Shown one piece after another: positions 25,601 through 33,201 of a stretch of 36,685 bases of DNA. Location of the stretch: contig JBKPDY010000157.1 of the NCBI GenBank assembly GCA_046728155.1, forward strand, positions 1-36,685. Direction: 5' to 3'. A program made the position numbers and the translations under genes. The notes under the pieces were generated by a model. The model saw only the letters and a list, made by a program, of their open reading frames with translations. It ran no database searches and was not told where the DNA came from. This stretch comes from CAWDLX01 sp046728155 (GTDB lineage Bacteria; Actinomycetota; Actinomycetes; Mycobacteriales; Micromonosporaceae). The first letter of the stretch is position 1. Each line of letters starts with the position of its first letter.

Positions 25601-27162
25601 TCTACTCCATCGAGGACCTGGCCCAGCTTGTCTACGACCTCAAGAACGTCAACCCGTCGGCCCGCGTTCACGTCAAGCTCGTCTCCGAGGTCGGAGTGGG
25701 CACGGTCGCGGCCGGCGTGGCGAAGACGAAGGCCGATGTCATCCTCATCTCGGGCCATGACGGCGGGACCGGCGCGTCGCCGCTCAACTCACTCAAGCAT
25801 GCGGGCACCCCGTGGGAGCTCGGACTGGCTGAAACCCAGCAGACGCTCCTGATGCAGGGCCTGCGCGACCGGGTCACGGTCCAAGTGGACGGTCAGCTCA
25901 AGTCCGGCCGAGACATCATTGTGGGCGCCCTCCTCGGGGCGGAGGAGTTCGGCTTCGCCACCTCCGCGCTGATCGTCTCCGGTTGCGTGATGATGCGGGT
26001 GTGCCATCTCGACACGTGTCCGGTCGGGATCGCGACGCAGAATCCCGTACTGCGCAAGCGCTTCACCGGCCAACCCGAGTTCGTGGAGAACTTCTTCCTC
26101 TTCCTCGCCGAGGAGGTGCGCGGCTATCTGGCGAGGCTCGGTTTCCGTACCTTCGACGAGGCGATCGGCCGGGTGGAGCTGCTCGACGTACGCCCGGCCG
26201 TCGAGCACTGGAAGGCCCGAGGGCTTGACCTGTCACCGGTGCTGTACCTTCCCGCGCGCGGCGATGGACCGCGCCGGCGGGTCCGGGCGCAGGACCATCG
26301 GCTCGAACGGTCGCTGGACAACACGTTGCTGCGGCTCGCCGCCCCGGCGTTGGCGGACGGCACCCCGGTCGCGTTCGAGATACCCGCGCGCAACGAGAAC
26401 CGCAGCATCGGCGCGATGCTCGGCGGTGAGGTCGTCCGTCGGTACGGCGGCCCGGGGTTGCCGGACGACACGATCGACATCACGCTGCGCGGGACCGCCG
26501 GGCAGTCGTTCGGCGCGTTCGTCCCCAGTGGAGTGACGTTGCGCCTGTACGGAGACGCGAACGACTACGTCGGCAAGGGCCTCTCCGGCGGCCGGCTCGT
26601 CATCCGGCCGGCCGAGTCGTCGCCCTTCGTGCAGGAGGGGGCGGAGAGCTCCGCCGAGGAGCAGATCATCGCCGGCAATACGATCCTCTACGGCGCCACT
26701 CGTGGCGAGCTGTTCGTGCGTGGCCAGGTCGGTGAGCGGTTCGCGGTCCGCAACTCCGGCGCCAGCGCGGTGGTCGAGGGCGTCGGCGACCACGGCTGCG
26801 AGTACATGACGGGCGGCACTGTCGTTGTGCTCGGTCCGGTCGGGCGCAACTTCGCCGCCGGAATGTCAGGCGGAATCGCCTACGTATGGCAGTTGGAGCG
26901 GGACCGGGTCAACCGTGAGCTGGTCGACCTGCTCGATGTGTCCGATGAGGACGGAGCCGTCCTGCGCGGCCTGGTCGAGCGGCACGCCGAGGTGACGGGT
27001 TCGGCCGTGGCTCGGCGTCTGCTCCGCACCTGGCGACAGGCGGTGGTCGAGTTCACGGCGGTAGTTCCGCGGGACTACCACCGAGCGGTACGGGTGATCA
27101 AGGCGGCCCAGGCGGCGGGGCGCGACATCGATGAGACCTTGATGGCCGAGCTCGCGGCGTGA
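22597..27162 (+). CDS. gltB: Glutamate synthase large subunit
   Basis: 1521 aa. It makes two glutamates from glutamine and 2-oxoglutarate. After a short propeptide (19 residues) the catalytic cysteine C20 opens the glutaminase domain (HDSCGVAF). The central and FMN domains follow (LSFPSLSSRTIVYKGML-like and GEGGQLPGNKVWPWIAKTRH, then ISGHDGGTGASPL). The 3Fe-4S cysteines are C1130, C1136 and C1141 in CVMMRVCHLDTCPVG. The C-terminal beta-helix domain (GGTVVVLGPVGRNFAAGMSGG) is complete. The ATG at 22597 overlaps the leader ORF stop. gltD, the NADPH-reducing small subunit, is not next to it: a hairpin and pyk follow directly. Confidence 0.96.
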   Translation: MTEAARQGLYDPRHEHDSCGVAFVVDMAGRRSHEVVARGRQALCRLDHRGARGAEPDTGDGAGVMIQVPDELYRAVVGFELPPAGEYATGLAFLPTEPDDAALAVRVLEKYSLVEGAEVLGWRDMPTDPRGLGATALAALPRIRQVFLAARRLGSRGAGDRLSGLELERVIYCVRKQTERETRERGLSLTFPSLSSRTIVYKGMLTPDQVVTFYPDLADERMVSAIALVHSRFSTNTFPSWPLAHPYRYIAHNGEINTIRGNKNWMAAREALLRSALIPGDLRRIFPICTPSASDSANFDEVLELLHLGGRSLPHAMLMMIPEAWENDEAMDEARRDFYRFHACLMEPWDGPASVAFTDGTVVGAVLDRNGLRPGRWWRTRDGLVALASEAGVLDVDPADVVAKGRLRPGRMFLVDTEAGRIIEDDEIKKELAASAPYGEWLHAGMMSLETLPDRQHIVYTHDSVQRRQQTFGWTEEELRVLLAPMARTGQEPVGSMGTDTPIAVLSKRPRLLYDYFTQLFAQVTNPPLDAIREELVTSVAGAIGPEANLLEPGPASCRQIVLPFPVIDNEELAKIVSIDEDGDLPGFRATRVSGLYRVADGGSGMKNRLVEICRGVSEAIEDGARILILSDRDSTVDLAPIPSLLLTAVVHQHLIREQTRTQVALIVESGDCREVHHVATLLGFGAAAVNPYLAFESVDDLIATGVLAGMPGPKAIRNYVKALGKGVLKIMSKMGISTVASYTGAQVFEAVGLDHDLIQRYFTGTSSTVGGIGLAEIAAEVARRHAGAYPANPGERAHRRLDVGGEYQWRREGELHLYNPETVFLLQHATRSRQYDVFREFTSTVDRQAAEAGSLRGLFEIRTDGVEPVPLEEVEPATEIVRRFATGAMSYGSISAEAHETLAVAMNRLGARSNTGEGGEDTERLLDPERRSAVKQVASGRFGVTTEYLVHADDLQIKMAQGAKPGEGGQLPGNKVWPWIAKTRHATPGVGLISPPPHHDIYSIEDLAQLVYDLKNVNPSARVHVKLVSEVGVGTVAAGVAKTKADVILISGHDGGTGASPLNSLKHAGTPWELGLAETQQTLLMQGLRDRVTVQVDGQLKSGRDIIVGALLGAEEFGFATSALIVSGCVMMRVCHLDTCPVGIATQNPVLRKRFTGQPEFVENFFLFLAEEVRGYLARLGFRTFDEAIGRVELLDVRPAVEHWKARGLDLSPVLYLPARGDGPRRRVRAQDHRLERSLDNTLLRLAAPALADGTPVAFEIPARNENRSIGAMLGGEVVRRYGGPGLPDDTIDITLRGTAGQSFGAFVPSGVTLRLYGDANDYVGKGLSGGRLVIRPAESSPFVQEGAESSAEEQIIAGNTILYGATRGELFVRGQVGERFAVRNSGASAVVEGVGDHGCEYMTGGTVVVLGPVGRNFAAGMSGGIAYVWQLERDRVNRELVDLLDVSDEDGAVLRGLVERHAEVTGSAVARRLLRTWRQAVVEFTAVVPRDYHRAVRVIKAAQAAGRDIDETLMAELAA

Positions 27163-27166
27163 AAAT

Positions 27167-27213
27167 GCAAGCATGGGCACCCTGTTGGCTCATGAGGTAC
27201 GGCAGGGTGCCCC
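27167..27213 (+). terminator. Hairpin after gltB, repeat copy 3
   Basis: Perfect 10-bp stem GGGCACCCTG (27175-27184)/CAGGGTGCCC (27203-27212) with an 18-nt loop, starting 13 bp after the gltB stop. Preceded by GCAAGCAT as in copies 1 and 2. It is well placed to end gltB transcription before the pyk promoter. Confidence 0.8.
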
Positions 27214-27316
27214 TACTGACCTGGGCGACCGGTGGTACGAGATCGGATCGCGCGAAATTCGCGCATTGTTCGGCGGGACATCCCAGTCGGCCAGAATGCT
27301 CGCAGGGCATTGATAC

Positions 27317-27322
27317 TAGGCT
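27317..27322 (+). promoter_or_regulatory. Leaderless-type -10 of pyk
   Basis: TAGGCT, then 6 nt, then the GTG at 27329. No RBS lies between, so pyk is probably read from a leaderless mRNA. Confidence 0.6.
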
Positions 27323-27328
27323 TGTGCC

Positions 27329-28744
27329 GTGAACCGTCGCGCGAAGATCGTGTGCACGCTCGGCCCGGCCGTCGACGACCCGGAGCGCGTACGGGAACTC
27401 GTATCGGCCGGAATGGATGTGGCTCGGCTCAACTTCAGCCACGGTGAGCATGCCGAACACGAGCGGCGTTACCAGTGGGTACGGGAAGGGGCGGCCGAGG
27501 CGGGTCGCGCGGTGGGGATCCTCGCTGACCTGCAGGGTCCGAAGATACGGCTGGGACGCTTCGCCGAAGGCAAGGCCGCGTGGGCCACCGGCGAGACGGT
27601 GGTCATCACCGGCGACCCGGTCGACGGTAGCCACGACCGGGTCTCGGTTACGTACCGCCGACTGCCCGACGAGGTCCGGGTCGGCGACCGTCTTCTCATC
27701 GACGACGGCAAGGTCGCGGTCGAAGTGGTCGAGGTCCACGGCTCGGATATCACCTGTCTGGTGACCGAGGGCGGCGAGGTCTCCAACAACAAGGGGCTCT
27801 CCCTGCCGAACGTGGCGGTCAGCGTCCCGGCGATGTCGGACAAGGACGCGACCGATCTGCGCTTCGCGCTGCGGCTTGGCGTCGATCTGGTCGCGCTGTC
27901 GTTCGTACGCTCGCCCGACGACATCAAGCTGGTCCACGAAACCATGGATGAGGTCGGTCGTCGCGTCCCGGTCATCGCCAAGATCGAGAAGCCGGAGGCG
28001 GTGGCGCGGCTCGAGTCAATCGTCAACGCCTTCGACGCCCTCATGGTGGCCCGCGGCGATCTCGGCGTCGAGCTTCCGCTCGAGCAGGTGCCGCTGGTCC
28101 AGAAGCGAGCCGTCCAGCTCGGTCGGGAGCAGGCAAAGCCGGTCATCGTGGCGACCCAGATGCTCGACTCGATGGTGGAGAATTCGCGTCCCACCAGAGC
28201 CGAAGCGTCCGACGTTGCCAACGCCGTGCTCGACGGAGCCGACGCGTTGATGCTCTCGGGGGAGACGAGCGTCGGCCGATGGCCGATCGTCACGGTGCAG
28301 ACGATGGCCCGGATCATCCGCTCGACCGAGGCGGGCGAGATTCCGGTGCCGCGACTCGGGCACGACCCGAGGACCCGCGGTGGGGCGATCACGCAAGCAG
28401 CGTCGAACATCGCCCGTGCGGTCAACGCGAGGGCCCTGGTGGCGTTCAGCCAGACCGGCGATACGGTACGGCGGCTCGCCCGGCTGCACTGTGAACTTCC
28501 ATTGCTCGCGTTCACCCCGGACGAGAGGGTACGCCGCCAGCTCGCTCTCTCGTGGGGTGTGGAGACCTTCGTCGTCGACTACGTACGGCACACCGACGAC
28601 ATGTTCCGTCAGGTCGACCAGGCCATGCTGGGCCTGGGTCGCGGTCAGCCGGGCGACCTGGTCATCGTGGTCGCCGGTACTCCGGCCGGAACCCCCGGTT
28701 CGACCAACACCCTGCGGATCCACCAGCTGGGCTCACTCGCATGA
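27329..28744 (+). CDS. pyk: Pyruvate kinase
   Basis: 471 aa. The last ATP-forming step of glycolysis: phosphoenolpyruvate plus ADP to pyruvate. N-terminal RRAKIVCTLGPA and DVARLNFSHGEH, the active-site signature VPVIAKIEKPEAV, MVARGDLGVELP, KPVIVATQMLDSM and SGETSVGRWPI are all present, and the C-terminal allosteric domain ends with the usual VVVAGTPAGTPGSTNTLRIHQ. The length is that of the compact bacterial enzyme without a PEP-utiliser tail. Its TGA overlaps the first of two mini-ORFs that lead into tesB, so tesB is probably translated from pyk readthrough of ribosomes. Confidence 0.97.
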   Translation: MNRRAKIVCTLGPAVDDPERVRELVSAGMDVARLNFSHGEHAEHERRYQWVREGAAEAGRAVGILADLQGPKIRLGRFAEGKAAWATGETVVITGDPVDGSHDRVSVTYRRLPDEVRVGDRLLIDDGKVAVEVVEVHGSDITCLVTEGGEVSNNKGLSLPNVAVSVPAMSDKDATDLRFALRLGVDLVALSFVRSPDDIKLVHETMDEVGRRVPVIAKIEKPEAVARLESIVNAFDALMVARGDLGVELPLEQVPLVQKRAVQLGREQAKPVIVATQMLDSMVENSRPTRAEASDVANAVLDGADALMLSGETSVGRWPIVTVQTMARIIRSTEAGEIPVPRLGHDPRTRGGAITQAASNIARAVNARALVAFSQTGDTVRRLARLHCELPLLAFTPDERVRRQLALSWGVETFVVDYVRHTDDMFRQVDQAMLGLGRGQPGDLVIVVAGTPAGTPGSTNTLRIHQLGSLA

Positions 28745-28770
28745 CCGAGCGCGGAGGCGAGCCGGCGTGA
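28741..28770 (+). CDS. Mini-ORF 1 of the pyk-tesB relay
   Basis: Nine codons (MTERGGEPA). ATG overlaps the pyk TGA (ATGA); its own TGA overlaps the GTG of mini-ORF 2. Its last 25 nt (28746-28770) are repeated exactly at 28823-28847. Confidence 0.45.
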   Translation: MTERGGEPA

Positions 28771-28847
28771 GCGAGCCGACAGCGAGTGAGCATCGCAGGG
28801 CCGTTAGGCCCGAGGAGCGGAGCGAGCGCGGAGGCGAGCCGGCGTGA
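28767..28847 (+). CDS. Mini-ORF 2 of the pyk-tesB relay (repeat module)
   Basis: 26 codons from GTG 28767, opening VSEPTASEHRRAVRP and ending ERSERGGEPA. The TGA overlaps the tesB GTG. It shares 37 of 39 nt with the gltB leader ORF (28773-28811 against 22472-22510), including the hairpin GGGCC-GTTA-GGCCC. GGAGGCGAG before the stop can serve as the RBS of tesB. Confidence 0.5.
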   Translation: MSEPTASEHRRAVRPEERSERGGEPA

Positions 28848-29725
28848 CTGACTCTGTCCAGAGTGGACAAGCCGCGGTCGATGCCCTGGTCCGGCTGCTC
28901 GACCTCAAGCAGCACGACGAGATGAGCTTCGAAGGGGTGAGCCCGCCGGTCGGGCCGCAACGGGTGTTCGGCGGTCAGGTCGCAGCGCAGGCTCTCGTCG
29001 CGGCCGGGCGGACGGTCGATCCGGTTCGCAGCGTGAACTCGCTGCACGGCTACTTCGTCCGCGCCGGCGACCCGACCGAGCCGATCTCGTACGAGGTGGA
29101 GAACATCCGAGACGGCCGTTCGTTCTCGGTCCGGCGCAGCGTGGCCCGCCAGCATGGCCGGACCATCTTCTTCATGTCCGCGTCGTTCCACCTCACCGAG
29201 GGCGGCCTCGACCATGCCGAACCGATGCCCCACGACCTTCCGGGCCCGGAATCGGTGCCGACGATGTCCGAGCGCCTGGCCCGGTACCCGGAGCGGCAGG
29301 GCCTCTGGGCCGCCATTCCGCGCCCGTTCGACATCCGCTACGTCGGCGAACCGGGCTGGGTTCCGCCGGGCGACCGTCCGATCGATGTGCGTCAGCGGGT
29401 ATGGCTACGCATCGATGGCAAGTTGCCGGACGAGCCGCTCCTGCACGCCTGCGCGCTGACCTTCGCCTCCGACCTGACCCTGCTCGACTCCGTACTCTCG
29501 GCCCACGGCGAGGTATGGGGACCCGGCGGCATGGTCGGCGCCAGCCTCGACCATGCGCTGTGGTTCCACCGCCCGTTCCGAGCCGACCAGTGGTTCCTGT
29601 ACGACTGCTGGAGTCCGACGTCGTACGGCGCCCGAGGACTCGCCACCGGCCGCCTCTTCACGCTCGACAGTCGGCACGTGGCGACCGCGGTCCAGGAGGG
29701 ACTGCTGCGCCGGGTCGGTGGCTGA
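28844..29725 (+). CDS. tesB: Acyl-CoA thioesterase II
   Basis: 293 aa. It hydrolyses medium- and long-chain acyl-CoA to free acid and CoA. It has the double hot-dog layout of TesB: RVFGGQVAAQALVAA and SLHGYFVRAGDP in the first half, FFMSASFHLTE closing it, then HACALTFASDLTLLD, the Asp of SLDHALWFHRPFRADQW (catalytic Asp/Gln region) and GLATGRLFTLDSRHVATAVQEGLLR in the second. The start is GTG at 28844, in the GTGA overlap with mini-ORF 2. Its position after pyk is common in actinomycetes. Confidence 0.95.
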   Translation: MTDSVQSGQAAVDALVRLLDLKQHDEMSFEGVSPPVGPQRVFGGQVAAQALVAAGRTVDPVRSVNSLHGYFVRAGDPTEPISYEVENIRDGRSFSVRRSVARQHGRTIFFMSASFHLTEGGLDHAEPMPHDLPGPESVPTMSERLARYPERQGLWAAIPRPFDIRYVGEPGWVPPGDRPIDVRQRVWLRIDGKLPDEPLLHACALTFASDLTLLDSVLSAHGEVWGPGGMVGASLDHALWFHRPFRADQWFLYDCWSPTSYGARGLATGRLFTLDSRHVATAVQEGLLRRVGG

Positions 29726-29743
29726 TCCCTACCGCAACGGTGG

Positions 29744-29749
29744 GATAAT
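29744..29749 (+). promoter_or_regulatory. Leaderless-type -10 of the Rrf2 gene
   Basis: GATAAT followed by 6 nt and GTG 29756. It lies 18 bp after the tesB stop, so the Rrf2-SDR pair has its own promoter. Confidence 0.5.
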
Positions 29750-29755
29750 GCCGTG

Positions 29756-30214
29756 GTGCGTCTCAACGCCCGGGTCGACTACGCGTTGCGTGCCGTCGTC
29801 GAACTGGCGTCGGCGCTCGGTAGCGCGGAACGGCCGGTAACCGCCGAACGGATCGCGACCGCTCAGGACATCCCGCCGAAGTTCCTCGAGAGCATCCTGC
29901 TACAGTTGCGGCGGGCTGGCATCGTGAACTCCCAGCGCGGGCCCGAGGGTGGCTACTGGTTGGCCCGGCCCGCCTCTGAGATCTCCCTGGCTGAAGTGAT
30001 CCGGGCCATCGACGGCCCGCTCGCCCACGTCCGCGGGCACCGGCCGGAGAACCTCGGGTACCGGGGCGCGGCCGCCGCGCTGCAGGAGGTGTGGATCGCC
30101 CTGCGGGCGAGCGAGCGCCAGATCCTCGATTCGGTGACCCTCGCGGATGTGGCCGCGTCCAAGCTGCCCAAGCGGGTCCGTGCCCTCGCCGCCGACCCCG
30201 GCGCCTGGACTTAG
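29756..30214 (+). CDS. Rrf2-family transcriptional regulator, cysteine-free
   Basis: 152 aa. The N-terminal winged helix is typical Rrf2: RLNARVDYALRAVVELA, then TAERIATAQDIPPKFLESILLQLRRAGIVNSQRGPEGGYWLARPA and ISLAEVIRAIDGPLA. Classic Rrf2 sensors (IscR, NsrR, RsrR) bind an iron-sulfur cluster through C-terminal cysteines; none is present here, and the protein contains no cysteine at all. It should therefore work without a cluster, as CymR does. The GTG at 29756 is chosen because GATAAT lies 6 nt before it; the GTG at 29753 is too close. The SDR gene starts 2 nt after its stop, so the two form an operon. Confidence 0.88.
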   Translation: MRLNARVDYALRAVVELASALGSAERPVTAERIATAQDIPPKFLESILLQLRRAGIVNSQRGPEGGYWLARPASEISLAEVIRAIDGPLAHVRGHRPENLGYRGAAAALQEVWIALRASERQILDSVTLADVAASKLPKRVRALAADPGAWT

Positions 30215-30216
30215 GC

Positions 30217-30963
30217 ATGCGACCTGTCGTGATCGTGACCGGCGGTAGCCGGGGGATCGGCGCCGCCATTTCCGTCGGCGCGGCCCGTGAAGGCTTCGAT
30301 GTCTGTATCGGTTATCACGACCGGGCCGACGCGGCGGAGACCGTGGCTGCGGCGTGCGAGCAGGCCGGCGCTCGGGCCCTGCCCGTACGGGCTGACGTAG
30401 CCGACGAGGATGAGGTGGCGCGGCTCTTCGCGTCCGTTGACTCGGAGCTCGGCCCCGTGCAGGCATTGGTCAACAACGCCGGTATCACCGCGCGTCGTGC
30501 CCGGGTCGAGGAACTCGACGCCGCCCGGGTCGAGCGGATGCTACGGGTGAACGTCGTCAGCGCGTTCCTGTGCTGCCGTGCCGCGGTCCGACGGATGAGC
30601 ACCCGCCACGATGGACGCGGCGGCGCCATCGTCAACGTCTCCTCCCGCGCGGCCGTACTCGGTAGCCCTGACGAGTACGTGGACTACGCCGCGTCGAAGG
30701 CGGCACTTGACGCGCTTACCGTCGGGCTGGCCAAGGAGGTGGCGGGGGAGGGGATCCGGGTCAACGCGGTACGCCCGGGACTGATCCACACCGAGATCCA
30801 TGCCAGTAGCGGCGAGCCGGACCGGGTCGACCGGCTGCGCCGGACCATACCGATGCGGCGCGGTGGAGACCCGGACGAGGTGGCGGCCGCGGTTTTGTGG
30901 CTCCTCTCGCCTCGCGCGTCGTATGTGACCGGAGCGATCCTCGATGTGAGCGGTGGCCGCTGA
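30217..30963 (+). CDS. Short-chain dehydrogenase/reductase (FabG-like)
   Basis: 248 aa from ATG at 30217. An NAD(P)-dependent oxidoreductase of the classical SDR family: cofactor motif VTGGSRGIGAA (TGxxxGIG) at the N-terminus, NNAG in ALVNNAGITARRA, catalytic Ser in VNVSSRAAVLGS, and YxxxK as YAASK followed by AALDALTVGLAKEVA. The RPG motif and LSPRASYVTGAILDVSGG at the C-terminus are usual. Substrate unknown; 3-oxoacyl reductase or sugar dehydrogenase activity are both possible. It is probably co-transcribed with the Rrf2 gene, which may control it. Confidence 0.92.
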   Translation: MRPVVIVTGGSRGIGAAISVGAAREGFDVCIGYHDRADAAETVAAACEQAGARALPVRADVADEDEVARLFASVDSELGPVQALVNNAGITARRARVEELDAARVERMLRVNVVSAFLCCRAAVRRMSTRHDGRGGAIVNVSSRAAVLGSPDEYVDYAASKAALDALTVGLAKEVAGEGIRVNAVRPGLIHTEIHASSGEPDRVDRLRRTIPMRRGGDPDEVAAAVLWLLSPRASYVTGAILDVSGGR

Positions 30964-30969
30964 CGCCAG

Positions 30970-30975
30970 TACATT
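30970..30975 (+). promoter_or_regulatory. Leaderless-type -10 of the Gfo/Idh/MocA gene
   Basis: TACATT, 6 nt, then GTG 30982. It lies 6 bp after the SDR stop. Confidence 0.5.
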
Positions 30976-30981
30976 GACGAC

Positions 30982-31968
30982 GTGATTGTCAGGATCGGTG
31001 TCCTCGGTGCAGCCCGGATCGCTCCGAACGCTCTCCTGCGGCCGGCGCGCGCGGTATCCGACGTCGAGGTCAGAGCCGTGGCGGCGCGTGATCCCGACCG
31101 GGCCGATGCCTTCGCTCGCAAGTGGAGCATCCCGACCGTCCACAGTGACTACTCGGCTCTGATCGCAGACCCTGGGCTCGACGCCGTCTACATCCCGCTG
31201 CCCAACGGGCTGCACGCGCGATGGATGCTCGCCGCGCTGGCCGCCGGCAAGCATGTGCTCTGCGAGAAGCCGTTTACCAGCAACGCGGCCGAGGCTCGCG
31301 ATGTGGCCAAGGCCGCGTCCGATTCCGGGCTCGTCGTCATGGAGGCGTTCCACTACCGTTACCACCCGCTGATGGCCCGGGCGTTGATGCTGGTCGCCGA
31401 CGGGGCGATCGGCGAGGTACGTCACGTCGAGACCCGCTTCTGCTTCCCATTGCCGCTCTTCTCGGACATCCGGTACAGCTACGACCTCGCTGGCGGGGCC
31501 TTGATGGACGCGGGGTGCTACGCCGTGCATTGCCTGCGCCAGTTCGGCCCCGGTGAGCCGACCGTGCGCTCCGCGCGGGCGACTCTGCACACGCGGCAGG
31601 TCGACCGTGCGATGTCGGCGATTCTGCGCTTCCCGACCGGGGCGACCGGTGCCATCACCTGCTCGCTGTGGTCCCGGCACCTGCTTGCCATGTCGGCCAG
31701 AGTCCTGGGGAGCGACGGTGAGCTGCGGATCTTTAACTTCATCGCACCCCAGTACTACCACCGGTTGAGCGTCCGCTCGGGCGCCGGCCGATGGCACGAG
31801 AAGGTTGCCGGTGAACCCACGTACACATATCAGCTGCGCGCCTTCGCCCGGGCAGTGAGCGATGGTGCCGATGTGCTGACGCCGCCGGCCGATGCGGTTC
31901 ATACGATGACCGTCATCGACGACATCTACCGGGCCGCGGGTATGACCCCGCGGGGCACCATAGGCTGA
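30982..31968 (+). CDS. Gfo/Idh/MocA family oxidoreductase
   Basis: 328 aa. NAD(P)-binding Rossmann fold at the N-terminus (RIGVLGAARIAPNALLRPA), then AVYIPLPNGLHARWMLAALAAGKHVLCEKPFTSNAAEA, whose EKP lysine is the family's catalytic residue, and EAFHYRYHPLMARA. The C-terminal substrate domain has GGALMDAGCYAVHCLRQFG with the conserved Asp and His region. The family acts on sugars, inositols and their derivatives; the substrate here is not evident. It starts with GTG behind its own leaderless-type -10. Confidence 0.92.
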   Translation: MIVRIGVLGAARIAPNALLRPARAVSDVEVRAVAARDPDRADAFARKWSIPTVHSDYSALIADPGLDAVYIPLPNGLHARWMLAALAAGKHVLCEKPFTSNAAEARDVAKAASDSGLVVMEAFHYRYHPLMARALMLVADGAIGEVRHVETRFCFPLPLFSDIRYSYDLAGGALMDAGCYAVHCLRQFGPGEPTVRSARATLHTRQVDRAMSAILRFPTGATGAITCSLWSRHLLAMSARVLGSDGELRIFNFIAPQYYHRLSVRSGAGRWHEKVAGEPTYTYQLRAFARAVSDGADVLTPPADAVHTMTVIDDIYRAAGMTPRGTIG

Positions 31969-32194
31969 CCCGCCCACCGGGTCTACTGTGGACCCTGCTC
32001 CTGCGATCGCGACGCGTCCACCATGCGCCGGGGAACGGACCCGCACCGAGCGTCCACCCCGTCGTGGCGTACCGTTCACCTCCTTGACACAGACCTCGCC
32101 GTGCCGAAATCTCTACACGGGGTCGACCCGCGCGCGGGTCGAGGGGTTCATGCCGGTGGGGACGGCGCGGTGGCCGTGGCAACAGGGGGTGACG

Positions 32195-32647
32195 GTGGCG
32201 AAGCTCGCACTTCGCATCATCGGTCGTCGCCTGCCGGGCTCGAGCTGGTCCGGCCGGACCGGCATCCATGTCGGCGTACAGCACGATTCGACAGTCATCG
32301 GGCTGGTGGACGGCGACGCCGGAGAGGCCGTCTTCGACGTGGACCTCGAGGTGATCGAGTCACCGGACGGTGAGCTCGACTTCCGCGGGCCGTACGTCAA
32401 TGGCCGTCGGGGCGAACGCTTTGTCTACCTGGTCTGGGGAGAGGTCGACGAGGCCGGCACGTTCGCGATGTTCAGGCGGCTCAGGCTGCACCTCGCCCCA
32501 CTGCTCGAGCAGTACCCGAGGTCGAGCGTGCTCGCCTCCAAGCGCGTCCAGGCCGTGCTGGAGCTCACCGACACGCGTGGACGCCCGATGGCCGCCTCGG
32601 TCCGGCCGCCCTGGGTGACCTGGCGGCTCGGGTCGGGCAGCCGCTGA
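32195..32647 (+). CDS. DUF5990 family protein
   Basis: 150 aa from GTG 32195. The DUF5990 pattern is visible: LRIIGRRLPGSSWSGRTGIHVGVQ at the start, LDFRGPYVNGRRGERFVYLVWGEV in the middle and TFAMFRRLRLHL after it, ending in RPPWVTWRLG. Small actinobacterial proteins of unknown function, predicted cytoplasmic. The start is uncertain: GTG 32195 has AGGGGG 6 nt upstream; GTG 32189 and ATG 32150 are also in frame, the latter with GAGGGG nearby. The 226 bp before it shows no gene I can support. Confidence 0.82.
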   Translation: MAKLALRIIGRRLPGSSWSGRTGIHVGVQHDSTVIGLVDGDAGEAVFDVDLEVIESPDGELDFRGPYVNGRRGERFVYLVWGEVDEAGTFAMFRRLRLHLAPLLEQYPRSSVLASKRVQAVLELTDTRGRPMAASVRPPWVTWRLGSGSR

Positions 32648-32831
32648 CGCGTCGGCCGGGCGGAGTCCACAGGGGACGGTTTGCTCGCTCAGCCGGCCGG
32701 GAGACGACATCGCGATTGTGCCCCATTGCGGGCCAGAGCACGCGGTAGTTCGGCCGACATCGCCGTTCCCACGTCGCGGGCGCCCGCGGTGGCGTCCTTG
32801 GTGTCAAGATACCGATCACCAACGCCTCGGC

Positions 32832-32837
32832 TAGGCT
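32832..32837 (+). promoter_or_regulatory. Leaderless-type -10 of the membrane-protein pair
   Basis: TAGGCT, 7 nt, then GTG 32845. Same hexamer as at pyk and the 18.7-kb Nudix gene. Confidence 0.55.
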
Positions 32838-32844
32838 CGTGCGG

Positions 32845-33201
32845 GTGCACGACCCCCTGGCCATCGGCATCGTGATCATCTCGCTTCTGGTGGCCGTCTG
32901 GTGCTTTGTCGCGGTCTCCCGTGACCGCTGGATCGACGTGACTCATCTGGCCGGCCTCGCGGTGGTGGAAGGGCTACTTCTGGTCCAGGCGGCGCTCGCC
33001 CTGGCCGCGATCGGCGGTGGCCACCGCCCCGGTGAATTCGTGACCTTCCTGGGGTACGTCGCGACATCGGTGCTGACGGTGCCGGCCGCGGTCCTGCTCA
33101 GCCTCATGGAGCGCACCCGATGGGGATCGATCATCGCCGGCTCTGCCGCGTTGATCGCCGCCGTACTGACGGTACGGCTGGAGCAGGTGTGGGCAACGTG
33201 A
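32845..33201 (+). CDS. Small membrane protein, four predicted helices
   Basis: 118 aa, unrecognised. Four hydrophobic segments: about residues 5-25, 36-60, 70-88 and 96-112. No charged functional motifs inside the membrane. It opens HDPLAIGIVIISLLVAVWCFVA. The start at GTG 32845 follows from the -10 hexamer 7 nt upstream; GTG 32839 is within that spacer. Its stop overlaps the next gene as GTGA, so the two products are made together and may form one complex. Confidence 0.75.
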   Translation: MHDPLAIGIVIISLLVAVWCFVAVSRDRWIDVTHLAGLAVVEGLLLVQAALALAAIGGGHRPGEFVTFLGYVATSVLTVPAAVLLSLMERTRWGSIIAGSAALIAAVLTVRLEQVWAT

